A DNA stretch of 6,909 bases, taken from positions 1 through 6,909 of the forward strand of contig JAEDNF010000085.1 in assembly GCA_016302655.1 (NCBI GenBank), given 5' to 3'. The position numbers were made by a program, and so were the translations under genes. Below are positions 1 through 6,719 of the stretch, piece after piece; the first letter of the stretch is position 1; every line of letters begins with the position of its first letter. Origin of the DNA: Oscillospiraceae bacterium (GTDB lineage: Bacteria; Bacillota; Clostridia; Oscillospirales; Ruminococcaceae). The notes beneath the pieces were generated by a model. It ran no database searches, was not told where the DNA came from, and saw only the letters and a program-made list of their open reading frames with translations.

Positions 1-195
1 AAGCCTGAAGAAATCTTCCGGATGCCACTGCTGTGAACGTGGTCTCCTTTGATCCTCAACATAAAGCTCGAAATGCAGGTCAAGCTCAGTACTGTCACCG
101 AGCTTTTCGCCGAAATCAAACACCATGCTTAAGGGGAATCCGCTTTCTTTCATTCGCTCATACCAGGGCCGTAATTCTTCCGCCGAAGTATTCAT
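1..195 (-). CDS. Protein of unknown function, C-terminus cut off by window edge
   Basis: Open frame of 65 codons from ATG at 195-193 to the left edge with no stop, so the C-terminal part lies outside the window. The start is supported by an upstream AGGGGCGG purine run about 9 nt before ATG and by a sigma-A type promoter about 70 bp further upstream. The protein begins MNTSAEELRPWYERMK and continues with an acidic, aromatic stretch (FDFGEKLGDSTELDLHF) and a basic one (EDQRRPRSQQW). There is no signal peptide or membrane segment, so a cytoplasmic location is likely. I do not recognise a family from this fragment. It is transcribed away from the tRNA gene and is separated from it by a terminator, so it is probably its own transcription unit. 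Confidence 0.7.
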   Translation of the reverse strand, partial: MNTSAEELRPWYERMKESGFPLSMVFDFGEKLGDSTELDLHFELYVEDQRRPRSQQWHPEDFFRL

Positions 196-264
196 AATTT
201 TTCCGCCCCTTTCCCTATACTACAGCTGCACTCATAGTTTCGGTAAAATTTCCATTACAGTATG

Positions 265-293
265 ATTATACCATTTTATTGCCGAGAATGCAA
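265..293 (-). promoter_or_regulatory. Sigma-A promoter of the left-edge gene
   Basis: Reading the minus strand, a TATAAT -10 box (270-265) is preceded by TGG, giving an extended TGnTATAAT element. A weak -35, TTGCAT (293-288), lies 17 bp upstream. Transcription would start near 258, giving a leader of about 63 nt before the ATG at 195. Confidence 0.6.
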
Positions 294-311
294 ATCAAGG
301 CGGATAATAAC

Positions 312-339
312 AAAAAATCCGTGTACGGATAATACACGG
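312..339 (-). terminator. Rho-independent terminator, minus strand
   Basis: On the minus strand CCGTGT (339-334) pairs with ACACGG (324-319) across a 9-nt loop, followed at once by a run of six T (317-312). The stem is short at 6 bp. It lies downstream of the orphan promoter at 470-498 and upstream of the promoter of the left-edge gene, so it would end any transcript started at the former. Confidence 0.55.
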
Positions 340-463
340 GGATATTATATTGAAAAGCATTCTTTCCTATCCATTACTGTTCGACTTTGCGGTGTTTATG
401 GAGGAAATCAGCCTTCTGCGAATAGAACCACATTCGTGTAAAACATATTTTGCTTTGTCATCG
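319..463 (-). ncRNA. Candidate short transcript between orphan promoter and terminator
   Basis: A good minus-strand promoter (498-470) and a terminator (339-312) bracket about 150 nt with no convincing gene. The only frames are a 17-codon ATG frame starting at about the transcription start and without a Shine-Dalgarno sequence, and fragments that run into the terminator. I see no match to SRP RNA, 6S RNA, tmRNA or a riboswitch, and internal pairing looks weak. The call rests only on the promoter-terminator pair; a degraded gene or a leader that is attenuated before the left-edge gene is equally possible. Confidence 0.25.
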
Positions 464-469
464 GAGTAC

Positions 470-498
470 ATTATATCAGTTTTTCAAAAACAAATCAA
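470..498 (-). promoter_or_regulatory. Orphan minus-strand sigma-A promoter at the edge of the hairpin array
   Basis: On the minus strand TTGATT (498-493) is followed by a 17-bp spacer and TATAAT (475-470), with TGA directly before the -10, an extended -10 arrangement. The first three bases of the -35 are the closing TTG of the outermost hairpin of the repeat array. No recognisable gene follows before the terminator at 339-312. Confidence 0.5.
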
Positions 499-673
499 CG
501 GCTTGCCGTTGCATATCATCAATGCGAAGCATTGTATATCATCAACACAAAGTGTTGTATCTCATCAAGCCGCAGAATAATGCACGCTGGCGCGTGGTGA
601 TATACAGCCCCAAAGGGGCTGATGATATGCACCGCACTATGTGCGGCGATGATATACCAAGCCTTGCGGCTTG
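496..673. repeat. Array of small hairpins with an 8-nt spacer that flips orientation
   Basis: Seven complete hairpins and one half hairpin follow one another. Left block: 496-511 (CAACGG/CCGTTG), 520-534 (CAATGC/GCATTG), 543-557 (CAACAC/GTGTTG), and the half unit CAAGCC at 566-571. Spacers here are CATATCAT, TATATCAT and TATCTCAT. Right block: 583-596 (CACGC/GCGTG), 605-621 (CAGCCCC/GGGGCTG), 630-648 (one A-C mismatch) and 658-673 (CAAGCC/GGCTTG). Spacers here are GTGATATA, ATGATATG and ATGATATA(C), the reverse complement of the left-block spacer. Most stems open with CA(A) and close with (T)TG, while inner stem bases differ and covary. This is an interspersed palindromic repeat of REP-like style. 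Its mobility and function cannot be told from the sequence. Confidence 0.75.
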
Positions 674-678
674 AATAA

Positions 679-717
679 AAAAGAACGAACTTTTAGTAAA
701 CAAAAGTTCGTTCTTTT
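679..717 (-). terminator. Terminator of the tRNA-Leu gene (possibly bidirectional)
   Basis: A 16-bp perfect stem (679-694 with 702-717) around a 7-nt loop AGTAAAC, with A-runs and T-runs at both ends, so U-tracts form on either strand. On the minus strand it starts directly after the encoded CCA of the tRNA. The stem contains GAACGAAC and its complement GTTCGTTC. Confidence 0.85.
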
Positions 718-804
718 TGGTGCGGGGAAAGGGACTTGAACCCTCACGCCAATACTGACACAAGCACCTCAAGCTTGCCTGTCTGCCGATTCCAGCATCC
801 CCGC
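718..804 (-). tRNA. trnL: tRNA-Leu, anticodon GAG, CCA encoded
   Basis: On the minus strand the acceptor arm GCGGGGA (804-798) pairs with TCCCCGC (728-722), the discriminator base is A (721), and CCA is encoded (720-718). The anticodon arm is CAAGC-TTGAGGT-GCTTG, giving anticodon GAG, which reads CUC and CUU leucine codons. The T arm carries GGTTCAAGTCC. A long variable arm (TGTCAGTATTGGCG region) makes it a class II tRNA, as expected for leucine; the length is 84 nt without CCA. It has its own consensus promoter and an immediately adjacent terminator, so it is a single-gene transcription unit. Confidence 0.97.
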
Positions 805-819
805 GAATCAGCATAATCT

Positions 820-848
820 ATTATATCAGAACAAACACGGTTTGTCAA
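820..848 (-). promoter_or_regulatory. Perfect-consensus sigma-A promoter of tRNA-Leu
   Basis: On the minus strand TTGACA (848-843), a 17-bp spacer and TATAAT (825-820) match the consensus exactly. The predicted start near 813 leaves a leader of only about 9 nt before the mature tRNA 5' end at 804, to be removed by RNase P. Confidence 0.92.
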
Positions 849-944
849 GCGTTTTTTTAATATTTTTTAAATTTATTTTTAAAACGCTGTAAAACCGCAT
901 AAAATAAAGGATTACGCTTAAAAGTCAGCACATTTTAAACAGCT

Positions 945-1409
945 TTATCTGTTTCTCATCTTAAGTTCTCTGTCTATAGTGCGCTTTGCGTCTCTCTGCG
1001 CTATTGCGTCACGCTTGTCGTGGAGCTTTTTACCTTTGCAAAGCCCCACCTGAACCTTTACCCTGCTGCCCTTGAAATATACGGAGATGGGGATGAGCGT
1101 CAGACCGTCCTGCTTTATCTGTCCCAGCAGCTTCATTATCTCCCTTTTGTGCATCAGCAGTTTTCTTGTCCTGAGGGGATCTTTATTGAAAATGTTTCCC
1201 TTTTCATAAGGGGAGATGTGCATCTGCTTAATATATGCCTCGCCGCCGTCTATCGATATCCAGCTGTCCTTGAGGTTAAGTCCGCCGTCACGGATAGACT
1301 TGACTTCCGTTCCGGTAAGTTCAATACCTGCCTCATAGCTTTCAAGTATAAAATAGTCGTGCCTTGCCTTGCGGTTGTCGGCAATAGTTTTAAGCCCGGT
1401 TTTTTCCAA
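945..1409 (-). CDS. smpB: SsrA-binding protein SmpB (trans-translation)
   Basis: SmpB binds tmRNA (ssrA) and brings it to stalled ribosomes in the cytoplasm, so that the nascent peptide is tagged and the ribosome freed. The protein shows the family signatures in order: [14 protein letters not shown] near the N-terminus, GTEVKSIR with NLKDSW following, [15 protein letters not shown], the basic KGKKLHDKR block, and a lysine/arginine-rich C-terminal tail that normally enters the decoding centre. I chose TTG at 1409 as the start (154 residues, [10 protein letters not shown]...). AGAAGG sits 6 nt before it, the best -10 box is only about 35 nt away, and family members usually begin close to this point. 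An in-frame ATG at 1427 would give 160 residues but has only a weak GCAGG upstream, almost at the predicted transcript start. No ssrA gene is visible nearby. Stop is TAA at 947-945. Confidence 0.95.
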   Translation of the reverse strand: MEKTGLKTIADNRKARHDYFILESYEAGIELTGTEVKSIRDGGLNLKDSWISIDGGEAYIKQMHISPYEKGNIFNKDPLRTRKLLMHKREIMKLLGQIKQDGLTLIPISVYFKGSRVKVQVGLCKGKKLHDKRDAIAQRDAKRTIDRELKMRNR

Positions 1410-1445
1410 ATTATTACCTTCTTTCATAAGCGAGCCTGCTTTTAT

Positions 1446-1474
1446 ATTATATAAGGTAAGATTTACCCGATAAA
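1446..1474 (-). promoter_or_regulatory. Probable smpB promoter
   Basis: On the minus strand TATAAT (1451-1446) is preceded after 17 bp by a poor -35, TTTATC (1474-1469). The region is very AT-rich, so other -10-like boxes exist further upstream (around 1500-1520). With this promoter the transcript would begin near 1439, leaving about 30 nt before the TTG start. Confidence 0.4.
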
Positions 1475-1664
1475 TTGTCAGCCATTAGAAAATAGTATGT
1501 ATATTATTTTACTATATATCTCGCCTTTTTGCAAGAGGCAAGAAAAAAATTCCTGTATTTTGCAACAACAGAATCTAAAACTTGCGTAAATATGCGGTTA
1601 ATATGTGAAGTTTTGCGCTTTTTTGAGCTTTTTAAACTTTTTTATGAAAATTTTTAAAAAACTA
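1475..1664. other. AT-rich divergent intergenic region, no gene seen
   Basis: This stretch between the divergent smpB and gdhA promoters has no supported open frame or RNA gene. It is AT-rich with T and A runs. It carries ATATGTGA (1601-1608) and TTTTGCG (1611-1617), both of which recur at the gdhA promoter (1680-1687 and 1673-1679). That could be a repeated regulator site or chance in low-complexity DNA. Confidence 0.4.
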
Positions 1665-1693
1665 TTGCAAATTTTGCGTATATGTGATATACT
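1665..1693 (+). promoter_or_regulatory. Sigma-A promoter of gdhA
   Basis: TTGCAA (1665-1670), a 17-bp spacer and TATACT (1688-1693), with TGA directly before the -10 giving an extended TGnTATACT element. Transcription would begin near 1700, about 150 nt before the gdhA start codon. Confidence 0.65.
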
Positions 1694-1699
1694 TTTCTT

Positions 1700-3205
<1,506 letters not shown>

Positions 3206-3219
3206 GCATTTTAAAACTG

Positions 3220-3235
3220 CTCCTTAGAAGGAGGG
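3220..3235 (+). promoter_or_regulatory. Strong ribosome binding site folded into a small hairpin
   Basis: AGAAGGAGGG (3226-3235) is a near-perfect Shine-Dalgarno sequence 7 nt before the ATG at 3242. It is directly preceded by CTCCTT (3220-3225), which is complementary. A 5-bp stem 3220-3224/3229-3233 with tetraloop TAGA would cover most of the Shine-Dalgarno sequence. This could dampen initiation; the strength of so short a stem is uncertain. Confidence 0.5.
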
Positions 3236-3241
3236 CTTTAA

Positions 3242-3403
3242 ATGAAAAATACTTCACTTTCTCACGGAAAGAAGAGCACGGTTGACACAAAGGACTCGCT
3301 TGTAAAGAACAACGGAAATTTCAAGCGTTCCGACGATCTGTCGAAAACAGGGCTTGAGTTTCACAAGCCGTTTGCTCACAACACATCCGAGAAGAACAAA
3401 TAA
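3242..3403 (+). CDS. Small hydrophilic protein of unknown function, downstream of gdhA
   Basis: A 53-codon open frame from ATG 3242 to TAA 3401-3403, preceded by a near-perfect AGAAGGAGGG ribosome binding site at optimal distance. It is closed by an intrinsic terminator 6 bp after the stop. The protein begins MKNTSLSHGKKSTVDTKDSL and ends HNTSEKNK. It has ten lysines, many Asn and Ser, no Cys, Trp or Tyr, and no membrane segment or signal peptide, so it is probably a cytoplasmic, largely disordered, basic peptide. It is 36 nt after gdhA with no promoter or terminator between, so the two are most likely co-transcribed. I do not recognise a family. A role linked to glutamate dehydrogenase (stability, activity or nitrogen control) is only inferred from position. 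Confidence 0.8.
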   Translation: MKNTSLSHGKKSTVDTKDSLVKNNGNFKRSDDLSKTGLEFHKPFAHNTSEKNK

Positions 3404-3409
3404 TTACTG

Positions 3410-3442
3410 CCGCATAGTCTTAACGGGCTATGCGGTTTTTTT
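3410..3442 (+). terminator. Terminator of the gdhA operon
   Basis: CCGCATAG (3410-3417) pairs with CTATGCGG (3428-3435), which is followed by seven T (3436-3442). It is a classic intrinsic terminator and ends the gdhA plus small-gene transcript. Confidence 0.93.
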
Positions 3443-3509
3443 GTGAATAAACACAATTTTCTGCGCTGATTATTCGACTTTTTTCTGCCCCGTAAGTGCC
3501 CGATTGAAA

Positions 3510-3538
3510 TTGACATACGCTTTTATATATAGTATAAT
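3510..3538 (+). promoter_or_regulatory. Perfect-consensus sigma-A promoter of the acyltransferase operon
   Basis: TTGACA (3510-3515), 17-bp spacer, TATAAT (3533-3538). Transcription would start near 3545, giving a leader of about 75 nt before the TTG start at 3620. No operator-like palindrome is evident, so strong constitutive transcription is plausible. Confidence 0.9.
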
Positions 3539-3619
3539 TATATACTGATAGGGTTTTGCCTGTTTGAAGGACAGCCTTATTAAAAAAACTAATCAAAGAA
3601 CAAAGAAAGGACGATACTG

Positions 3620-5023
3620 TTGATATTCGCCGATTTATTTTTCCTTTATGTATTTATGGCGTTATGCTTCATTGCATATTTCATCTGCCGTAAAACAGTA
3701 TATCGCAACTGGGTGCTTATCATATTCTCTATGATATTCTATGCCTGGGGAGAGCCGGTATGGGTGTTCCTGCTTGTAGGCAGTGTAACGCTGAATTACT
3801 TTGCAGGTATACTGATAGATAAATACCGTGACACCAAAAAATCCACAATGTTCACAGCGGCGGCGCTGATAATAGATATAGGCGTACTTGTCGTATTCAA
3901 GTATTCCGGCTTCTTAGTCGAAAACTTCAATGCAATAAGCCCCATTGACCTGCCTGTACCGAATGTCGAAATGCCGATAGGCATAAGCTTCTTCACATTC
4001 CAGATAATCTCCTATATTCTTGACTGCTACTGGGGAAAGATAAAGGTACAGAAAAGCTGGTACAAGCTGCTCATGTACATTTCTATGTTCCCTCAGCTTG
4101 TAGCAGGTCCTATCGTTCGCTACAGCGTTATAGAAGGTGAAATAGACAACAGAGTCATTACTTCCGCAGATATAAGCGAGGGTATCACACGCATTTGCAT
4201 GGGACTCGGAAAGAAAGTCATACTCGCAAACAACCTCAGTATTATTGTTGACACTTTCTTTAAAGACGGCGACCTTGCTTCGCTGTCGGTAATGGGAACA
4301 TGGTACACGGTCATAGTCTACGCTATGCAGGTATACTTTGACTTCTCTGGTTATTCCGATATAGCTATAGGACTCGGACGGATATTCGGCTTCCACTTTG
4401 ATGAGAACTTCAGATATCCGTTTATCAGCAAGAATATCACGGAGTTCTGGCAAAGATGGCACATTTCGCTCGGTACATTCTTCCGTGACTATCTGCTGTA
4501 TGTTCCGATTTTCGGCAAAAGAAGAAAGTACCTCAACCTCTTCCTTGTATGGTTCTGCACGGGCTTCTGGCACGGAGCAAACTGGAACTATATCATCTGG
4601 GGCTTGTACTTCGGAATGTTTATCCTTATTGAACGCACTATCGGCAACAAGCGAATGAGAAAGATGCCGACAGCGCTTGCACATATCTATAACACTATCG
4701 TTGTGGTTATCGGCTTCGGAATATTCTACTTTACCGATCTCGGAAAGCTGGGTACATTCCTCGGAAACCTCATCGGCTTAAACGGAAATGCGATGTTCGA
4801 TATGATTTCCGCTAAGAATATGATGGCAAACGCTTGGCTTGTAATCGTATGTATCATACTTTGTATGCCTGTTGTTCCGGCTCTCAAGAAAAAGCTCGAG
4901 AGTATGGATTTGTACCTCCTGTCGACCACCGGACAGACAATACTCAATGTAGCGTCATTTGCGCTGAGCAGTATATTGCTTGTAAACGCCACCAACAACC
5001 CGTTTATTTACTGGCAGTTCTGA
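3620..5023 (+). CDS. MBOAT-family membrane O-acyltransferase (AlgI/DltB-like)
   Basis: Multi-pass membrane protein of 467 residues. By family knowledge it moves an acyl (commonly acetyl) group across the membrane towards an extracytoplasmic partner that modifies a surface polysaccharide. Hydrophobic segments run through most of the protein. Conserved blocks include PIGISFFTFQIISYILDCYW (119-138), MFPQLVAGPIVRY (156-168), YFDFSGYSDIAIGLG (239-253), FRYPFISKNITEFWQRWHISLG (264-285, His281) and GFWHGANWNYIIWGLYFG (315-332). The last holds His318, the invariant histidine of the family. The start is TTG at 3620, 8 nt after AGAAAGGA; an internal ATG at codon 13 has no ribosome binding site and would cut into the first helix. 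Its stop is 16 nt before the next gene, an AlgX/DHHW-like protein, forming the usual acylation pair. The acceptor glycan cannot be told from this window. Confidence 0.95.
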   Translation: MIFADLFFLYVFMALCFIAYFICRKTVYRNWVLIIFSMIFYAWGEPVWVFLLVGSVTLNYFAGILIDKYRDTKKSTMFTAAALIIDIGVLVVFKYSGFLVENFNAISPIDLPVPNVEMPIGISFFTFQIISYILDCYWGKIKVQKSWYKLLMYISMFPQLVAGPIVRYSVIEGEIDNRVITSADISEGITRICMGLGKKVILANNLSIIVDTFFKDGDLASLSVMGTWYTVIVYAMQVYFDFSGYSDIAIGLGRIFGFHFDENFRYPFISKNITEFWQRWHISLGTFFRDYLLYVPIFGKRRKYLNLFLVWFCTGFWHGANWNYIIWGLYFGMFILIERTIGNKRMRKMPTALAHIYNTIVVVIGFGIFYFTDLGKLGTFLGNLIGLNGNAMFDMISAKNMMANAWLVIVCIILCMPVVPALKKKLESMDLYLLSTTGQTILNVASFALSSILLVNATNNPFIYWQF

Positions 5024-5039
5024 GAAAGGAGGAGTAACA

Positions 5040-6674
5040 ATGGCAGATAACATAAATGATAAAGAGCTTGAAGAGCTTAACGAGATATACCGTCAGAAGA
5101 TGGAAGCGCTCAAAAGCTCATCAAAGCACGAACATGAACCTAAAAGCAAAAAATCAAAGCCTTCAAAGACCGTTGTAAAAGCTGATAAGACGGTTGTAAA
5201 ATCAGCCGAAAAGAAAAGTGTGAAGCCCGACAGCAAAAGCGACAGCGTTAATGTAGACGACCGAAAAAAGAAGCTGGCAATCAGAATAAATATCGGAGTA
5301 TGCACGGCATTTTTCGCAATTACGGCAATTTGTCTTATCGTACTCCCCCGTCCTACCGTATCCGAAACCGAGAAGAGAAATCTTGCCACCTTCCCCGACT
5401 TCACATGGAAGGCATACTGGAGCGGTGACTATGCAGAAGATATCAGCTACTACTTCAACGATACCGTTCCTTTCAGAGATACCTTCAAGTCTATCGGTGC
5501 AACATTTCGTTCACTCTTCGGCTTCTCAATTGACGGAGCGGAGCTGAACGGCACGATTTCACAGGTAAACAGCGGTAATTCTCAGACAGAGGTAACTACT
5601 CAGTCCACAAAGCCTATTCAGATAGTGATTCCGCAGACGACGGAAAGTTCGGGCAGTACGCCTTCGCAGATAGATGACAACAGCTCGCAAAGCGGCAGTT
5701 CGGACGAAACCTCGTCTGACAGCAAACCGTCACCCGATGATAATATATATACCGCACCGTCCGATCCGGGCGCTGTTATTGTAGCGCAAAGCGGAACACA
5801 GACAGCGTATGTCGGCAGCGACGGCAATGTTTACGGTACAGTACTGTACAACGGAAACCGCAATAACGCAGAGGATTATGCTTACAGCGTAAACACAATA
5901 AAAGAAAACCTGCCCGATACCAATGTGTACAGTATGCTTGCCCTGACGCAAAGCACATTCATCACTCCGTCAGAGCTGTATATCACGGATTATACAGAGC
6001 TCAGCGACTCGGTATTCGTGTCGAATATGCTTAGCAAGGATATAAAAGTTATAGATACGCTTGAAGCGCTTTTACCGCATAAGGACGAGGATATATTCTT
6101 CTTAAGGGATTGTCACTGGCAGCAGCTCGGCGCATATTATGCGGCTGAGAGCTTTGCAAAAGCCGCAGGGGTTAAATTTGCCGATCTTAAAGAATATGAC
6201 GAATACGGCGAGTATTGCTTAGGCTCGGTATACTCTGCAACACAGTATGACGGTCTTAGCGAAGCGTACGAAATGTTCAACTTCTATGTTCCGAAAAACG
6301 AGTATACTACCGAGTATTATAATTCAAATTATGAATATCAGTTCGATTATCCGCTGATGCCTACATCCGACTATAACGGCAACTCGTTCTACAGCTTATT
6401 TATGGTTGCAGACAGCTACATAAAGCATATCTCGACCGATGCAGGCAACGGCAGAGTGCTTGTAGTGCTGAAGGACGATTATCCCAGCGCAATGATACCG
6501 TGCCTTACCTCTTCATTCGAGGAGATATATGTTATCGATGTGCGCTACTGCGACTTCAATGTTATTGATTTTTGCAAGGAGCACGGCGCTACCGATGTTC
6601 TGATAGGTATGACTACCGAGAGTGCGCTCGGCGAAATAGGCGACACGCTTTCTTATCTTGTCAATTTGCAATAA
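5040..6674 (+). CDS. Membrane-anchored DHHW/AlgX-like protein, partner of the MBOAT acyltransferase
   Basis: 544 residues. Residues 1-77 are a charged cytoplasmic tail rich in Lys and Ser with a short repeat (KTVVKADKTVVKSAEKK). About 79-102 is one membrane anchor, so the rest should face outside. Next comes the family entry motif SETEKRNLATFPDF with YYFNDTVPFRDTF (108-149). A Ser/Thr/Gln/Asp-rich linker (about 172-245) leads to the SGNH-like catalytic domain. This has RDCHWQQLGAYY (356-367; Asp357 and His359 of the Asp-x-His-Trp motif) and VLVVLKDDYPSAMIP followed by FEEIYVIDVRY (473-503). Relatives typically have KDSY where this protein has KDDY (478-481), so the presumed nucleophilic serine appears replaced by Asp480. 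GGAGG lies 7 nt before ATG. The likely job is transfer of acyl groups supplied by the MBOAT protein to a surface polymer, or a non-catalytic partner role if the serine is really lost. Confidence 0.88.
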   Translation: MADNINDKELEELNEIYRQKMEALKSSSKHEHEPKSKKSKPSKTVVKADKTVVKSAEKKSVKPDSKSDSVNVDDRKKKLAIRINIGVCTAFFAITAICLIVLPRPTVSETEKRNLATFPDFTWKAYWSGDYAEDISYYFNDTVPFRDTFKSIGATFRSLFGFSIDGAELNGTISQVNSGNSQTEVTTQSTKPIQIVIPQTTESSGSTPSQIDDNSSQSGSSDETSSDSKPSPDDNIYTAPSDPGAVIVAQSGTQTAYVGSDGNVYGTVLYNGNRNNAEDYAYSVNTIKENLPDTNVYSMLALTQSTFITPSELYITDYTELSDSVFVSNMLSKDIKVIDTLEALLPHKDEDIFFLRDCHWQQLGAYYAAESFAKAAGVKFADLKEYDEYGEYCLGSVYSATQYDGLSEAYEMFNFYVPKNEYTTEYYNSNYEYQFDYPLMPTSDYNGNSFYSLFMVADSYIKHISTDAGNGRVLVVLKDDYPSAMIPCLTSSFEEIYVIDVRYCDFNVIDFCKEHGATDVLIGMTTESALGEIGDTLSYLVNLQ

Positions 6675-6681
6675 AAGCAGA

Positions 6682-6719
6682 CGGAGCAATACGGTTTTTG
6701 CCGTATTGCTCCGAATTTT
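6682..6719. terminator. Terminator of the acyltransferase operon, probably bidirectional
   Basis: A perfect 13-bp stem, CGGAGCAATACGG (6682-6694) with CCGTATTGCTCCG (6701-6713), loop TTTTTG, followed by AATTTTA on the plus strand. The stop codon of the operon is 7 nt before the stem. On the minus strand the hairpin lies directly after the stop codon of the repeat-encoded frame (6720-6718) and is followed by GTCTGCTTTTATTG, so it could end both converging transcripts. Confidence 0.88.

Noticed and set aside
496..673. CRISPR-like regular array
   Set aside because: The repeated parts are 8-nt spacers and the variable parts are themselves short palindromes. The orientation flips halfway, and there are no 25-40 nt unique spacers or cas genes.
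350..674. Plus-strand frames of 74-76 codons (350-580 and 450-674)
   Set aside because: Both run through the hairpin array, lack a good ribosome binding site, and show no family features.
542..814. Minus-strand 90-codon frame
   Set aside because: It covers the tRNA-Leu gene, its terminator and the repeat array, so it is a chance frame.
848..888. AGCGTTTT/AAAACGCT inverted repeat as smpB terminator
   Set aside because: The arms pair over 8 bp, but the loop is 25 nt of A/T and no T-run follows on the minus strand. It overlaps the -35 region of the tRNA promoter, so termination is not supported.
1020..1454. Plus-strand 144-codon frame opposite smpB
   Set aside because: Antisense shadow of a certain gene, with no ribosome binding site or family features.
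3914..4684. Long 256-codon minus-strand frame opposite the MBOAT gene
   Set aside because: The opposite frame encodes all MBOAT motifs. This frame has no ribosome binding site, and its sequence is a mirror artefact.
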